From: Desmodus rotundus
Lineage: Eukaryota > Chordata > Mammalia > Chiroptera > Phyllostomidae
NCBI RefSeq assembly: GCF_022682495.2
Contig: NC_071388.1
Coordinates: 178,961,622 to 179,025,621, forward strand
Direction of reading: 5' to 3'
DNA: 64,000 nt
Part shown: one piece after another, positions 44,261 to 55,574 of the stretch
How the letters are laid out: the number at the start of each line of letters is the position of its first letter
How positions within the stretch are numbered: position 1 is the stretch's first letter
Translations under genes and position numbers: made by a program
The notes under the pieces: model-generated
What the model was told of the DNA's origin: nothing
Seen by the model: only the letters and a program-made list of their open reading frames with translations
Database searches by the model: none

Positions 44261-44669
44261 GGTAACATACTTATCTTCGGTGAAGCATTCTTAGATACCT
44301 ATCCAGTAATCTATATAAATTTAGGTTGTCATTTAATTAATTTAGATAGAACAAGGCTGAGAATAAAAACAAGACTTCGGAGGAACTGCATTACTGTCAC
44401 ACAAAGTCATATGTCACACCCCAGGATCCTTTAGAGCCAGAATCTGGTTTTGGCCATCTGGAATTATCTGAATGCCTACTGGTATTCAGCAATAATTAAT
44501 TCAAGGGGAATAGTACAGTTTAGATCCTTTTGCATTTGATATGAACATTTTATTGTAATTTAAAAAATGGTAGAAAATTAACGAGCCTTAATTAAATGAA
44601 GTCTTTCAGCTGGTATAATCTGATAAGCTATAAAGTTTCCTCATGATCTCTTGCTATTCCTTGAATAGA

Positions 44670-45005
44670 CTAAGCAGGCTCCTGCCCCAGGGCCTTAGCA
44701 TTTAACTTTCTCCCAGAATTATTCTTCTAGATTTTTGTAAGCTTTGCTTCCCTTCTTCAAACTTTGTCATGCTACCAAAAATAGTGCTCTTTCCCTAGCA
44801 CTTTCTAGTCCTTTACCCTGTTCACATTTCTTTATAAAGCTTAACACCTTCTGATAAACCTGCATTTGTTATTTGTCTCCCCAGCTAAAATATAAGCTCC
44901 TTGAGAGAAGACTGTGTATGTTTTGATCACTGCCATATTCTTAACATGTAGAATTGTCAATGGCATATAGTAAGTGTTCAATAAATACTCAGTAAGTGAT
45001 AAGTC
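44670..45005 (+). repeat. L2 3' end
   Basis: 'cccttcttcaaactttgtca', 'ctccccagctaaaatataag', 'ctccttgagagaagactgtg' and the terminal 'taagtgttcaataaatactc' match L2 including its end. Confidence 0.85.
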
Positions 45006-45009
45006 TATG

Positions 45010-47776
45010 CAAAAGAGTTCACGGACTTTGCAGAGGAAACGTTTTAGAATGTACTAAGTAGGACAGATTAAATTCTAACTTCAGGTGAAATTGAGCTAAA
45101 AATTGTGATTGCTTTTATACGAGAAGCAAAGCAAGTAATGATTAACATTAAGTGGAATGTGCTCTTGGAGGAAATACACTAAATCTTAGTTGGGGAAACT
45201 AAGAGAAGAATAAGAAAAAGGAATGGGCAGGAATTTGATGTTATCATTGGAATACATTGTCCAAGAGTATAAATATTCAGAAGTATATGGCTCTCATGAA
45301 TGCATGAAAGAACATACAGTCCTTGGACCTTGGGTTTATTGTCTAAATGGTATGATTTTTCACTCAACTAACATTTATCAGTCGCTTACAAAATGAAAGC
45401 GTTGCCATAGATAGCTTTTTTCAGAACAATAAAAAACCAATTTCCGACAACCACTAAAACCTATGGGCTTTTCTGGAGGATACTTTCTTGGAGGTGCAAG
45501 AGAAAGTTGGTTGAAGTGGCTACACTGTCCCCACACCTGAAGTTTCCACATGTACATTAAATAAATTTTTTTTTACCACCCTTCACTGCCAACCTCTCTT
45601 TTACTCAACTTTACCAGCAGGAATTTTGAAAAAATGTCTCTAAACTAGAGAAACAAAAATGGCTTAGATACATATACATTGGGAAGTGATATCTTTTGGG
45701 ATTGAATCTGTGACTAGGAGATAATTTATTCAATACAGATAAGTATTTCTAAAGAGTACCCCTTTCATGTGGAGACTACACACAATAGAAGTTAAGCTTT
45801 TATTCTGGAATCAGTATGTGAAGAGACTTTCAATCTATTTTATTATTACCCAATACAGGTTGAATGCTATTAAGTGTGTGACATTATAAGGTGGTTGAGT
45901 ACCTTATTACACAAAGTTGAGTGAGAAATGTTTGTAATTTATCAGAAAGGATGAGTCAGATGTTCGTACTGCAATGCAAGTGAGTACTATAATAATAAGA
46001 TGAGGTGTACAGACAAAGGGATTGCTCTTAGTCAAGATTCAGAAAAGGCAAGAGGCAGGAAATGGTGCCTGTGTTGAATCTAGAATAAGATTTGCTAATG
46101 AGTGGATGAGAAGCATGGTGTGGAAAACCAAGGGTCATGTCAAGGCAACAGCAATGTTCCAGAAGAGGCAGAAGGGGATTAAATCAAGAGACAGACTGGA
46201 AAATTTACCTGTGACAAAAAGGAAGGATACTTCCAACTTAGAGAGAGAAACAAAGACTTGCAGGGTGAACGGTCAGAGCAATTTGCAGGAACGGGGTCGA
46301 GGATGTTGTTTCATAGCTTCAAGCTCATTAGATTAGGGGGCAATGTAATCTGTTGAGAAGGGGAAGGGTAGAAGTTATCTGAAGTTCCAAGAACTTTACT
46401 TCAGAGATATATGCCTTGAGAGGTTATGGGCTTGCCCAAGGTACAGTTTGATACAGAAAATTAGAATCTTGGTCCTAGATTCTAGCTTCAAATGTTCTTT
46501 CTTAGCAAAAGTCAAAATCCCCCAAAGACCTGTATACTAAAAATAATTTTCTACTTTAAACACTTCTCATCAAATAAGTAACTTTGATCTGTGAACATGA
46601 TAATGTAGGCTAAAAAAGAAATCAGATGAACCCTTATAAAAATCTCTTTTTAGGGGAAAAAAGGAGATTTATTGCTTTCAACGGAAAAACCACAACAGAA
46701 GCACTGTGTGTTAAACAAAGACAGGGTCCTGGCTGAGGCTCCAGGGACTGCTGGTGTCCACGGGGTAGCCAGCCCCCTTTTCTTTACTTTCCCACTGTCT
46801 CCATGGACCTGGTATCCAGCTATCCCGGTACAAGCAACAAAGAGAACTTTGGGTCTATCCGAAACGGATAGTTTCAAACCATATCTGAGTTTCGGTTAAT
46901 ATCATGAGTTTTGCATAATTCAAAGTTAGACATTCAAAATGACTTCTGGTCGTTCATGCCACTAGATCATCTAAGGATGGGGGAGGTAACATCAGTAATT
47001 GCCAGGCCTCAGGCAAGTTCAGGGCTGGCAGCTGTCAGTCTCAGTGTGACTGCAACACTGACCACCTCACTGGTGTCCCAGGAGGTATTAGAACAGAACA
47101 AAGAGTTAGCGTTCTAGAGGAACACGTTTGGATGGACAATAAACATACCCCTGTTCTTTATCTCTGGCAAAGGCAGCAGCTCCCCAATGGTTTTGCAGGC
47201 TGAAGAATTGTTTACACAGATATAAAAAGTGAACTTAATGGGACAAGAACAGATGGACTTGTTACCCTTGGCATTTAAAAATGGCAAATGCCAAGCTTTT
47301 CCATGGGCACACATGTGTGTTCTAAGAGACCAAAAATCCCCTTGAGATATTTGTGGGGCCAGCATATGGGGGAACATTGGGTTAAATCCTGGGAATGAAC
47401 CCTTCTGATTCTAAGCGAGCTAAGACTCTTCACAGGAGTGGTGTGTTAGGTTCTGAGATTTCCCAACCAGGCTTTCAGTTATGAGATTCAGTTTTAGAGA
47501 CAGACCTTAGCACAGGGCAGGAGATTATTGATTGTACTCTGGTGCTACTATTGATCGAGAGGCAGCTACATTTTGCACAAAATTCACATCTGACATCTCT
47601 TGACGTGGTTCATGATCTTTTACAGGCTGTGCAACAGTTAACCTAAATGAACCACTTATGAAAAGTACCAGAAAGAAATTTTCGTTCACTAGTGGGCCAA
47701 GTAGGGTTGGCATATTTTGATACCATGTTTTTTTCTTAATATCAGCCTTTGTTACTTAGGAAAGGCCATAATAATT
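45010..47776. other. No firm feature
   Basis: Long stretch without recognised genes. The 104-codon frame at 46022-46336 is Lys/Arg-rich with no motif. 46640-47500 has a moderate GC content and may hold decayed LTR sequence, but I could not match ends. Confidence 0.45.
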
Positions 47777-47784
47777 CTCTAGCT

Positions 47785-47992
47785 CAGGGTTGGAAATCTT
47801 TTCTTAAAGTACCAGATATTAGATGTTTTAAGATTTAGAGGCCATATGGTCTTTATTGCAAGTGCTTAATGCTAGCTACTGTTTTAACCCAAAAGCAACT
47901 ACAGAAAGTATATAAACAAATGGGCTTGCTTATCTTCCAATCTTGCAAATCTTTATAAAAGCAAATGGTGAGCCATCATTTGATGGCCTCTG
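47785..47992 (+). mobile_element. MER20 hAT transposon
   Basis: MER20 from end to end: 'cagggttggaaatcttttct', 'taaagtaccagatattagat', 'gaggccatatggtctttatt', a 'gtatataaacaaatgggctt' block and a 'gatggcctctg' end. An 8-bp target duplication, 'ctctagct' (47777-47784) against 'ctctagtc' (47993-48000), matches at 6 of 8 positions. Confidence 0.85.
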
Positions 47993-48114
47993 CTCTAGTC
48001 CAATGACTATATTTTACTAAATTTCAGAGAAGTGTGTGGTTAAATGTTACACAATAACAGGCTTGGGACAGATATCTAACAGTTTTCTTTCTACTTCACT
48101 AAAAATTAAAAACA

Positions 48115-48420
48115 ATTGTTTTAATTATTAAGTAATTGCAAAAGAGTATGTATTGGACATGTAGAAGGTATAAGAAATTATAATAAAATGAACATCTGCG
48201 TAGGCATCACATAGTCAGTTTAAGAAAGAGAATGCTACCATTCCCTTTGAAGCTGTCAGTGTGCCCCTACCCAGACCCTTCCCAACTCTATCCCCACAGG
48301 TACCCATCCACCTTCCTGAATCGTGCATCCTTTATTCCCTCGTTTTTCGTCATGACTTCACCCCGTGTATTTATGTTTTTCTTATAGGGTTTAAAAGTTA
48401 TTCTTAGATGGTTTTTCTTC
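48115..48420 (-). repeat. L1M 3' fragment
   Basis: 'aaaatgaacatctgcgtagg', 'cagtttaagaaagagaatgc', 'taccattccctttgaagctg' and 'caggtacccatccacc' match antisense L1M 3' consensus text. Confidence 0.6.
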
Positions 48421-48424
48421 ATAT

Positions 48425-49375
48425 TTCTCTAGTGTTAGAAAGTTTAGAAAAAGATGGCAAAATTTTGATTACTAAATAATAACAGATTTCTCTTTTGGTT
48501 TATTTTTGGCCGCATTGAGAAGGTCCAGGAAGCCAGAGTGGAGTGCCTACAGTATTTGACTTAAATGCACTTCACGACCTATTCTCAGGGTCTGGTGCCA
48601 GAGCAGAGAACGTCATGGGCTGGCAGACAAGTGTAGGAGTTTGGTGGCTTTCTACTCCCACCCTTCTTCCTGAGGAAGCTGCTGTGGTAAATGAGGGCTG
48701 CTTCTAGGAATGGCAAGGTCTGTGGGTCTGGCAGTGATTTTATCTTTGGACTAAATGCATATGATAGTACCTTAATGCTTCCAAGTTATAGCAACTGGAG
48801 AATTTTTTTAAAGAAAAATTTTGTTTGCAGCATCTAATGAACAAAAAAGGTCAATCTAGAGAATCATATTTGGTCAACATTTGAAAACATAACTAGTTCT
48901 AATATTTGTGTATACTAGATATATGAATATTAGATAATAGAATATGACTTAGATACATTTCTTTGCTTTCTAGTTTTCTGAATCTATTTTTTTGGTGGGG
49001 GGCATGCCTTGGGTGACTCTATATAAAAAGCATTTTCCAATTTACTTACACAAAATGCTCCAATTTTTTTCATGCATCTGTAGCTTGTTCCCTAGGATAG
49101 TTGCTTAGGTTTGGGAATTAATTGTTCAATGGATGGATGCTGACAGCAGCCACAGCTGTGGGGCTTAGGAGAGAAAATGGTAGTTCAGCCTTAGACTGAT
49201 GATTTGAGCAACACATGGGCCATCCGTTTGGAGATAAGAAAGAACACCCAAAATATTAGAGCTGACCAAAATTGGAGTAGAGGTTTATTCTGTAGTGCTA
49301 AGTATCTTAAAGAATTCTTGCCAAATGCTTATTGACTTTTGCTTAAATATTTCTAGCAATAGAGAATGAACGACC
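48425..49375. other. No feature seen
   Basis: Unique-looking sequence without exon or repeat signature. Confidence 0.5.
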
Positions 49376-49379
49376 CATT

Positions 49380-49650
49380 CTATCTTTGAATAGCTGAAAT
49401 AGTTCAGATAGCCTTCCTTACTTTGACCCTAAGTCTGCCTTGTTCCTAATCATTATCCAGTGGTTTTTTTTTTTTTTTTGATCTGTAGCCATTCATAATA
49501 AGTCCACTTTCACTTCCATGCCTCAGGAGAAATTTATTCTCAAATGTTCCCTTCCTTGGGCTCAAGGTTACCACTTCCTCATTTAGCATGATTGCAATAG
49601 CCATACTTTCTAACGTGTCTTCTACCGAGGCAGCTAAATCACAAATGTTA
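49380..49650. repeat. L3/CR1-like relic
   Basis: 'gaccctaagtctgccttgtt' and 'cttgggctcaaggttaccac'-type text resembles the 3' part of mammalian CR1 (L3) elements, but weakly. A 16-T run lies at 49464-49479. Confidence 0.3.
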
Positions 49651-49654
49651 ATTA

Positions 49655-50980
49655 AATATCTTGGGCTTCAGTAGTAAATAAAGGGAATAAGCATTTCCTG
49701 ATTATGTTTTCATTTAATGACATTAAATAATATAACTCCTTTTTTAAAAAAACACTGTTTGCAGTATAGAAGAGGTAATATTTATCTCTGAAATACATGT
49801 TTTTCTTTCTTTATGTACCCCATTATAAAAAAACAATTAGATTGAAACATAGAAAATTTACATAAAATACATTGTGCTTTGCTGCATAAAAGATCACTTG
49901 TAATTGTCTTAAAAGTTATCTCACTGTGGAAAAATACTTAAGCTCTCCGCTTCCAGAGTGAAGATACAGTGTTTATTTAAAAGTCTGTAAATTTATAGAA
50001 GAGTATATAGTCACTTAAAAAAAAGGCCAAACATGAGACTTTTGTTATTTCTCTTCTGGAAGATTTAATTGTCGAAGATGAATGTGGCATTTCGTTTCCC
50101 ACTGCTTCTATTCTGGAAGGTATGCACACATTTGGATAACTAATCTCCCTTTTCTTCCCTTGGAAACTGTTTTGAGCTAGGAATTTGCTGTTTAGATCAT
50201 GAATCATACGTCAGAGAAGAATTGGAGAGTCTCCTTTAGGTACTTGGCAGAGCCGGGACGTGTTTCCATATATAGCTGGAAAAACCTTTGTCGCCCATTC
50301 TGGCTTGACAGAATGTTACTAAAATTTCATTCCCGAGCTCATTTTTTTTTTAAAGCCAGGGAACAGCAGTGGGCACTGAAAACTTGTGCCTGGAAGAACT
50401 AAGATTGGCTGTGTGTTCTGCGAACCCTTCCTAGGTGTCCTTGGTCACTTCCTTCATAGCACTTACATGTACGTCTGTGGATGGCAGTTCTTGATTCCTT
50501 CCTGGCCAAGTCCTCCTCACTGTCCGGGGAAACCCCGAGGGCAGCCTTTGTAGAGATGACTCAGGGAGGTCCCTAATCTCCTGAGTCATAGTCAGAGGCT
50601 CCTCAGTTACTCTTTGAGGATGAGATCTGTTTATCTCAGAGTTCCCTCTCTGACAGGATATTTGGAATTTGGATGGTGACCTGGAAGTTCGGAGAGTGGA
50701 GATCTCTAGGGAAAAGTTGTGTTGGTAGCAGTCAGCTTAAAAAGTTTATGCTGTCTGCCCTGTGATGAGGGTCATGTGATGTAGTAAATGTTCTTTGGGA
50801 AAATGAAAAAGCCAGTAGACCTTCAGTTCTGGCTTTGCACATACTGCGACCTGCAGGCATCAGTGCGGGGAAATGGGATGGAGCTCTCACACCGTTCCTT
50901 CCATCTCCACCAGCTCCAGTTCCACTTGGCTTTCGGGCTCGCCTTGAAGTCAGGGTGAAACAGACCTGTGTTTGACCCTT
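49655..50980. other. No feature established
   Basis: AT-rich to 50000, then moderately GC-rich to 50980. No repeat family, CpG island or exon could be supported. Confidence 0.5.
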
Positions 50981-50984
50981 TGTC

Positions 50985-51140
50985 CTCGCTTTACCTACGG
51001 AACTTCATTCAAATTAATTTGTTTCTTTGAACTTCTTTTCCGTATCTGTAAAAGAGAGTTAACGATGCCCAATGCACAGGGTTTCAGGTAGGGATTAAAT
51101 GAGGTTAGGTCTGTTAATGGGTATAAAGTGGTTAACAAAT
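50985..51140 (+). repeat. MIR
   Basis: 'tgaacttcttttccgtatct', 'gtaaaagagagttaacgatg' and 'gattaaatgaggttaggtct' match the MIR core and 3' half. Confidence 0.7.
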
Positions 51141-51159
51141 CTCCTGGGGAAAGCAAGTA

Positions 51160-51385
51160 TTTTTAGTCAAAAGAGCATGCACTTGGGAATCAATTCACAT
51201 TTGGGTTCTCTCCCGTTCTTATCTTTCCTAGTTGCACAATTTCTATCGAAAGGCACCCAAGCGTTTATATTCTGTGATCCTCAACTTCATTCTGTGCAAA
51301 TCTGAATTGTCCTCAGAGGGCTGTTTCAAGGTTTAAGTGGACTATCTTGCCCTACTTGGGCAGGAAGGAGTAGACATTTAGCAAA
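51160..51385 (+). repeat. MIR
   Basis: 'gagcatgcacttgggaatca', 'ttcacatttgggttctctcc', 'tgatcctcaacttcattctg' and 'gcaggaaggagtagacattt' follow the MIR consensus. This is a second copy directly after the previous one. Confidence 0.6.
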
Positions 51386-51389
51386 TGTT

Positions 51390-53120
51390 ACCTTCATTTC
51401 TCTCTCCCCTCTCCAAAGGCTGTTCCCCAGCCCTCCTCCACCCACCACTCCTCAGACACAATTATTCCTTTTCCTGCCCTTTCAGTTTTTTGTGTTTGTT
51501 TTCATTTACAACCCTTCCTCATTTCACTTTGTTTCAAACTGCGTATCTGTCTCTTCTTTACCTGATGGCCATTACTTGGAAATGGAGTCTTGTCTGTTTG
51601 TTCTAATCGGCCTCACTTAGTGAACTACTATTCTTTTTCCTCAGCAGCCTAGTAGAATTCTCTTAAACTTGAACTCCAGGTTAATTCAGAGTTAATTTTC
51701 TTAATCTTTCCCGCCCATCTCAAATATCCTGCAATAAGTGACTAGAGAAGTAAGCAGCTCTGTGGTCAATGTAATAATGCACCTTACATTTGGTAGTTGC
51801 TTCAGAGTCCAGTAACTGTGTCTTCACTTTTGCTGGGCGAAGTTGTAGAAGAGAAACGAGAATGGATAGAGACCGTGCAGCAATGAAAGCTCTACACTTG
51901 GATATAAAATTAATGGGCATAGTGTTCATTTAAAACAAGCTAAATCTGAGTATATTGTAAAGTGACTCATGATCCAGAATGTTGATATTTTGGGTACAAT
52001 ACACCTTATGTAAAAGCCTTGGGAACACACATAAGGATTGAGTCATCTTTAATAGTTCAGCAATTTGGAAAAGAGAAACCTTTGAGAAAATATCCAAAAA
52101 TCAGACTTTCTTCAAATGTAGAAAAATACTAAGTTTTCTTCAGCGATGAGAAAGGTTTAAATGCAAATTAGGATGGTGTAGCACAGTATGTTTTATTGGC
52201 CTTATGAAGATCATCCGTTGCTGGCTGGTATCATGAGTGTTAGGAAGGCAGGATTCTGGAGTTCTGATACTGTTAACCATTTCCCCCTTTTCTTTCTCTC
52301 TCTGCTATCCTGCTTGATTTGTGTGGAATGCATAGTATCCTGAATCTGGTACCTGAACACTTTTAGATGTATGATGTTGATTGGAACAACAGATTGAGAA
52401 TAGTTTTCAGGAAATTATTGAGCATTTGCTCAATGACTTGGAACATAGCCTGTGCCTTTTGTCCCAGGCTCCAGTATCTGCTGTTCCTGCCAGAACACAC
52501 AGAGAAGCATTCCAAACCCCCACCTCCTCCCTCCAAAGCATTCCTTGCATGCATAGCAATGTCTGGAAAGTTATGCTTTTGAAGAAAATGGAGAGAGGTG
52601 CTATAACATCATATATCTTAACACACCCAGGGTTATTGCCTAATAACCTAAAGGTTATTTCCTTTAGATCTCATTAAAAACAGATTTGAGTGGCAGCATT
52701 GGACACTGTTTTGGGGAATGTTGAATCTATATTCATTGCCTTAGCTATGACACGAAGTGGTGGTTGATGAAGAGGGTGCTGTCTGTGTGAGCCATTAACT
52801 TGGTTTTCTGATGAGGCAAAAAATATTAAAACCATTTTTTGCTGGACTGTCAGATATTGGTTTGGGAAGCATCCTTTGGCTTCAACAATTAAGCTGAAAT
52901 ACATAGAGATAGAAGGATGGGAGCAAAGCTGAAACTGTGCACTTTAGCGTAAAGGAGAGGACGTGAATAGATTTCCCTGTGGTGTGACTTTATGGGTGTT
53001 CCCCGCTCTTTCATTCTGGAGGGAAAATGCCTGTGTGTAAAGACTTGGGAGGTTGTCATGTATGTGTTCATCATATTCTCTATTCCCAGTGCCACTTTGC
53101 CAAGTTAGATTCCCAAACCC
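51390..53120. other. No feature established
   Basis: A C/T-rich patch at 51400-51520 is L2-like but not firm. Overlapping frames at 52363-52677 lack recognisable motifs. Confidence 0.45.
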
Positions 53121-53124
53121 AAAT

Positions 53125-53139
53125 GAAATTAGTAATTCT
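53125..53139. repeat. Target-site duplication, 3' side of HAL1
   Basis: 'gaaattagtaattct', differing at one base from 'gaaattggtaattct' at 54886-54900. Confidence 0.9.
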
Positions 53140-53556
53140 TTTTATTTAAAAAAAATTCTAAGTATATTTTATTGATTATGCTATCATAGTTTTCTCAATC
53201 TTTTCCCCCTTTATCCCCCTCCACACTGCAACTCACCCACCCTCCAGCATTCCCCCCCACTTTCGTTCATGTCCATAGGTTGTACAATATAAGCTCTTTG
53301 GATTCTCTGTTTCCTATACTATTCTTAACCTCCCCCTGTCTATTTTATGCCTACCAATTTTGCTTCTTATTCCCTGAACCTTTCCTGCCCCATTCTTCTC
53401 CTCCTCCCCACTGAAAACCCTCCGTGTGATCTCCATTTCTCTGGTTCTATTCCTATTCTAGTTGTTTGCTTAGTTTTTGTTTTTTAGGTTCAGTTGTTGA
53501 TATTTATGAGTTTGTTGTCATTTTACTGTTCATAGTTTAGGATCTTCTTCTGTTTC

Positions 53557-54384
53557 TTAGATTAGTCCCTTTAACATTTCATATAGTAAAGGCTTGGTGA
53601 TGATGAACTCCTTTAACTTGACCTTATCTGGGAAGCACGTTATCTGCCCTTCCATTCTAAATGATAACTTCACTGGATAGATTAATCTTGGATGTAGGTC
53701 CTTGCCTTTCATGACTTGGAATACTTCTTTCCAGCCTCTTCTTGCCTGCAAGATTTCTTTTGAGAAACCAGCTGACAGTCTTATGGGAACTCCTCTGTAG
53801 GTAACTGTCTCCTTTTCTCTTGCTGCTTTTAAGATACTCTCCTTATCTTTAATCTTGGGTACCTTAATTATGATGTGCCTTGGTGTGTTCCTCCTTGGGT
53901 CCAACTTCTTTGGGACTCTCTGGGCTTCCTGGACTTCCTGGAAGTCTATTTGTTTCACCAGATTGGGGAACTTTTCCTTCATTATTTGTTCAAATAAGTT
54001 TTCAATTTTTTGCTCTTCCTCTTCTCCTTCTGGCTACCCTATGATTTGGATGTTAGAATGCTTCAAGTTGTCCCATAGCCTCTCCTCATTTTTTTGAATT
54101 CTTGTTTTTTCATTCTGTTCTAGTTGGATATTTATTTCTCCCTTTTGTTCCAAATTGTTGATTTGAGTCCTGGTTCCCTTCCCTTCACTGTTGGTTCCCT
54201 GTATATTTTGCTTTATTTCACTTTGCATAGCCTTCATTTCTTCCTTTATTTTGCAACCAAGCTCAACCATTTCTGTGAGCATCCTGATTACCAGTGTTTT
54301 GAACTCTGCATCAGATAGGTTGTCTATCTCCTTGTTGCTTAGCTCTTTTTCTGGAGCTTTGATCTGTTCTTTCATTTGGGCCAT
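53557..54384 (-). pseudogene. HAL1 ORF1, one in-frame stop
   Basis: A 275-codon frame homologous to L1 ORF1. Codons 1-116 give the N-terminus, with SNKEIDNLSDAEFKTLVIRM (16-35) corresponding to L1 SQLSDTEFKAMVIR, a short charged coiled-coil region, and NIQIIG at the RRM start. Codon 117 (54036-54034) is TAG in the position preceding PEGEEEE. The same frame then runs on to 53557 with RHIIIKVPKIKDKE, LQARRGWKEVFQVMK and PRLIYPVKLSF, the RRM and C-terminal domain motifs. It is shorter than the 310-residue L1 ORF1 here mainly in the coiled coil. There is no frameshift; the single stop is the only break. Confidence 0.9.
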
Positions 54385-54885
54385 ATTTCTTTGTCTCAGT
54401 GCACCTGTTAAGTTGTAAGGGATTGGAACCTTAGGTATTCACCAGGGTGGGGCAACCTTCTTTGCTGCGATGTGGCGCTCTCTGTGGGGGAGGGGCCAGA
54501 GAGGGAACAATGCTGCCTGCTTGCCCCATTCTAGCCCCACTTTCCTACAAACTCCCTCATGTGAGACTGGGAGTTTCTCCCATGGTAGCAACTCCTGCCG
54601 TAGTTTACAGCTAGCTTTGAGTCTTTAGTTTCCCATTCAGTCAGCCCTGCCTTGCCCACTCATCTGCCACCTTGCCGCGTGTCCTCTCCACTTGGCTGCG
54701 GGTCTCTGCCCCTCCTACTGGTCTGGGTGAATGTTTTTTTAACTCATTGGTTGTTAGAGTTCCATGAAGTTTGATTTTCTGGCAGTTCTGGTGGTTTATT
54801 GTTTTTAAATTGGTTGTTATTCTTCTTTTGGTTGTGCGAGGAAGTGAAGCATTTCTACATATGCCTCCATTTTGGCTGGAACTCT
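54385..54885 (-). promoter_or_regulatory. HAL1 5'UTR / presumed promoter
   Basis: About 500 bp upstream of HAL1 ORF1, moderately GC-rich around 54470-54720 but with few CpGs left. The 5' end 'aaaatggaggc' resembles a YY1 core. It is clearly different from the L1 5'UTR at 20607-22332. Promoter function is inferred from position. Confidence 0.5.
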
Positions 54886-54900
54886 GAAATTGGTAATTCT
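54886..54900. repeat. Target-site duplication, 5' side of HAL1
   Basis: 'gaaattggtaattct', the partner of 53125-53139. Confidence 0.9.
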
Positions 54901-55440
54901 GTTCCTTACCAGTGCTGTCCAGCTGCAGAAATTCTGTTTCATAGGTAAAGCTTTCTTGGCATCAAGTGCAAATAAAATTAAAGCAGCAGCAAACAGTGAA
55001 CAGTTTACACAGGTGTTGCAAAGTGACCTAACCCATTATTTTTACCTATGAAAATTCATTCCTAACCTTAATTATGCTAAGTAGTAAATCCTCTGGTTAT
55101 GACCAGAGATAAAGAGATTTGAAGCATGCGTAGTAGCCACTGGTATTCTGGCCTTTCTTATTAAATGTTAGCTAACCGCCCTAGGCGTGTGAGGCCCTGA
55201 TAAAGGTAACTGAAACACTTCAGTGTGGCTTAAGTTAACACACACATTCACAATGCTGAAGCATTTAGGAGTAAATTATAGACATTGTGAAATGGGGTGC
55301 AAAGAAAAAGAAAAAAAATGAGTATGTGATTTATGTTTTTGTGCAAATGCATAGGTCCTACTTGCTTTTGGATTATATTTTTATGCTGAAACCTTTTCTC
55401 AGCACATGAGAGAGATTCTGTGAAGTAGCTTTATTCACTA
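54901..55440. other. Unique sequence, no repeat hallmark
   Basis: Dense in short AT-type transcription-factor-like motifs and free of recognisable transposons, as many conserved non-coding elements are. Nothing firmer can be said. Confidence 0.4.
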
Positions 55441-55464
55441 AGAACCCTGTGTGTCTCAGGGTGA

Positions 55465-55570
55465 TTGTCAGGTATTTAATAAACATTTATTGAGTACCTT
55501 GGGTGTGCAGAGGACAGAGAGGAAGGGCACAGCTCCTGCTCTCAGGCCACCTTTACTGGCATGGGTGGGG
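55465..55570 (-). repeat. L2-tail-type repeat
   Basis: 'ggtatttaataaacatttat', 'tgagtaccttgggtgtgcag' and 'acagctcctgctctcaggcc' match the L2-related tail consensus. Confidence 0.6.
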
Positions 55571-55574
55571 TCAC

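Larger units (their letters stand above)
53140..54885 (-). mobile_element. Complete HAL1 (half-L1) retrotransposon
   Basis: A 1.75-kb element in antisense, flanked by a 14/15 target duplication. Read 5' to 3' (right to left): a 5'UTR of about 500 bp beginning near 'gccaaaatggaggc', an ORF1-like frame (54384-53557) and a 3'UTR of about 415 bp. The 3'UTR ends in a G/A-rich tract, an AATAAA signal in 'atcaataaaata' and a short A-rich tail. No ORF2 is present anywhere between the duplications. HAL1s are known ORF1-only L1 derivatives copied in trans by L1 ORF2 protein, and this is a full-length copy in which even the target duplication survives. Confidence 0.92.

Noticed and set aside
46022..46336. 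104-codon Lys/Arg-rich frame
   Set aside because: No motif, no upstream promoter or splice signals; length is possible by chance in 64 kb.
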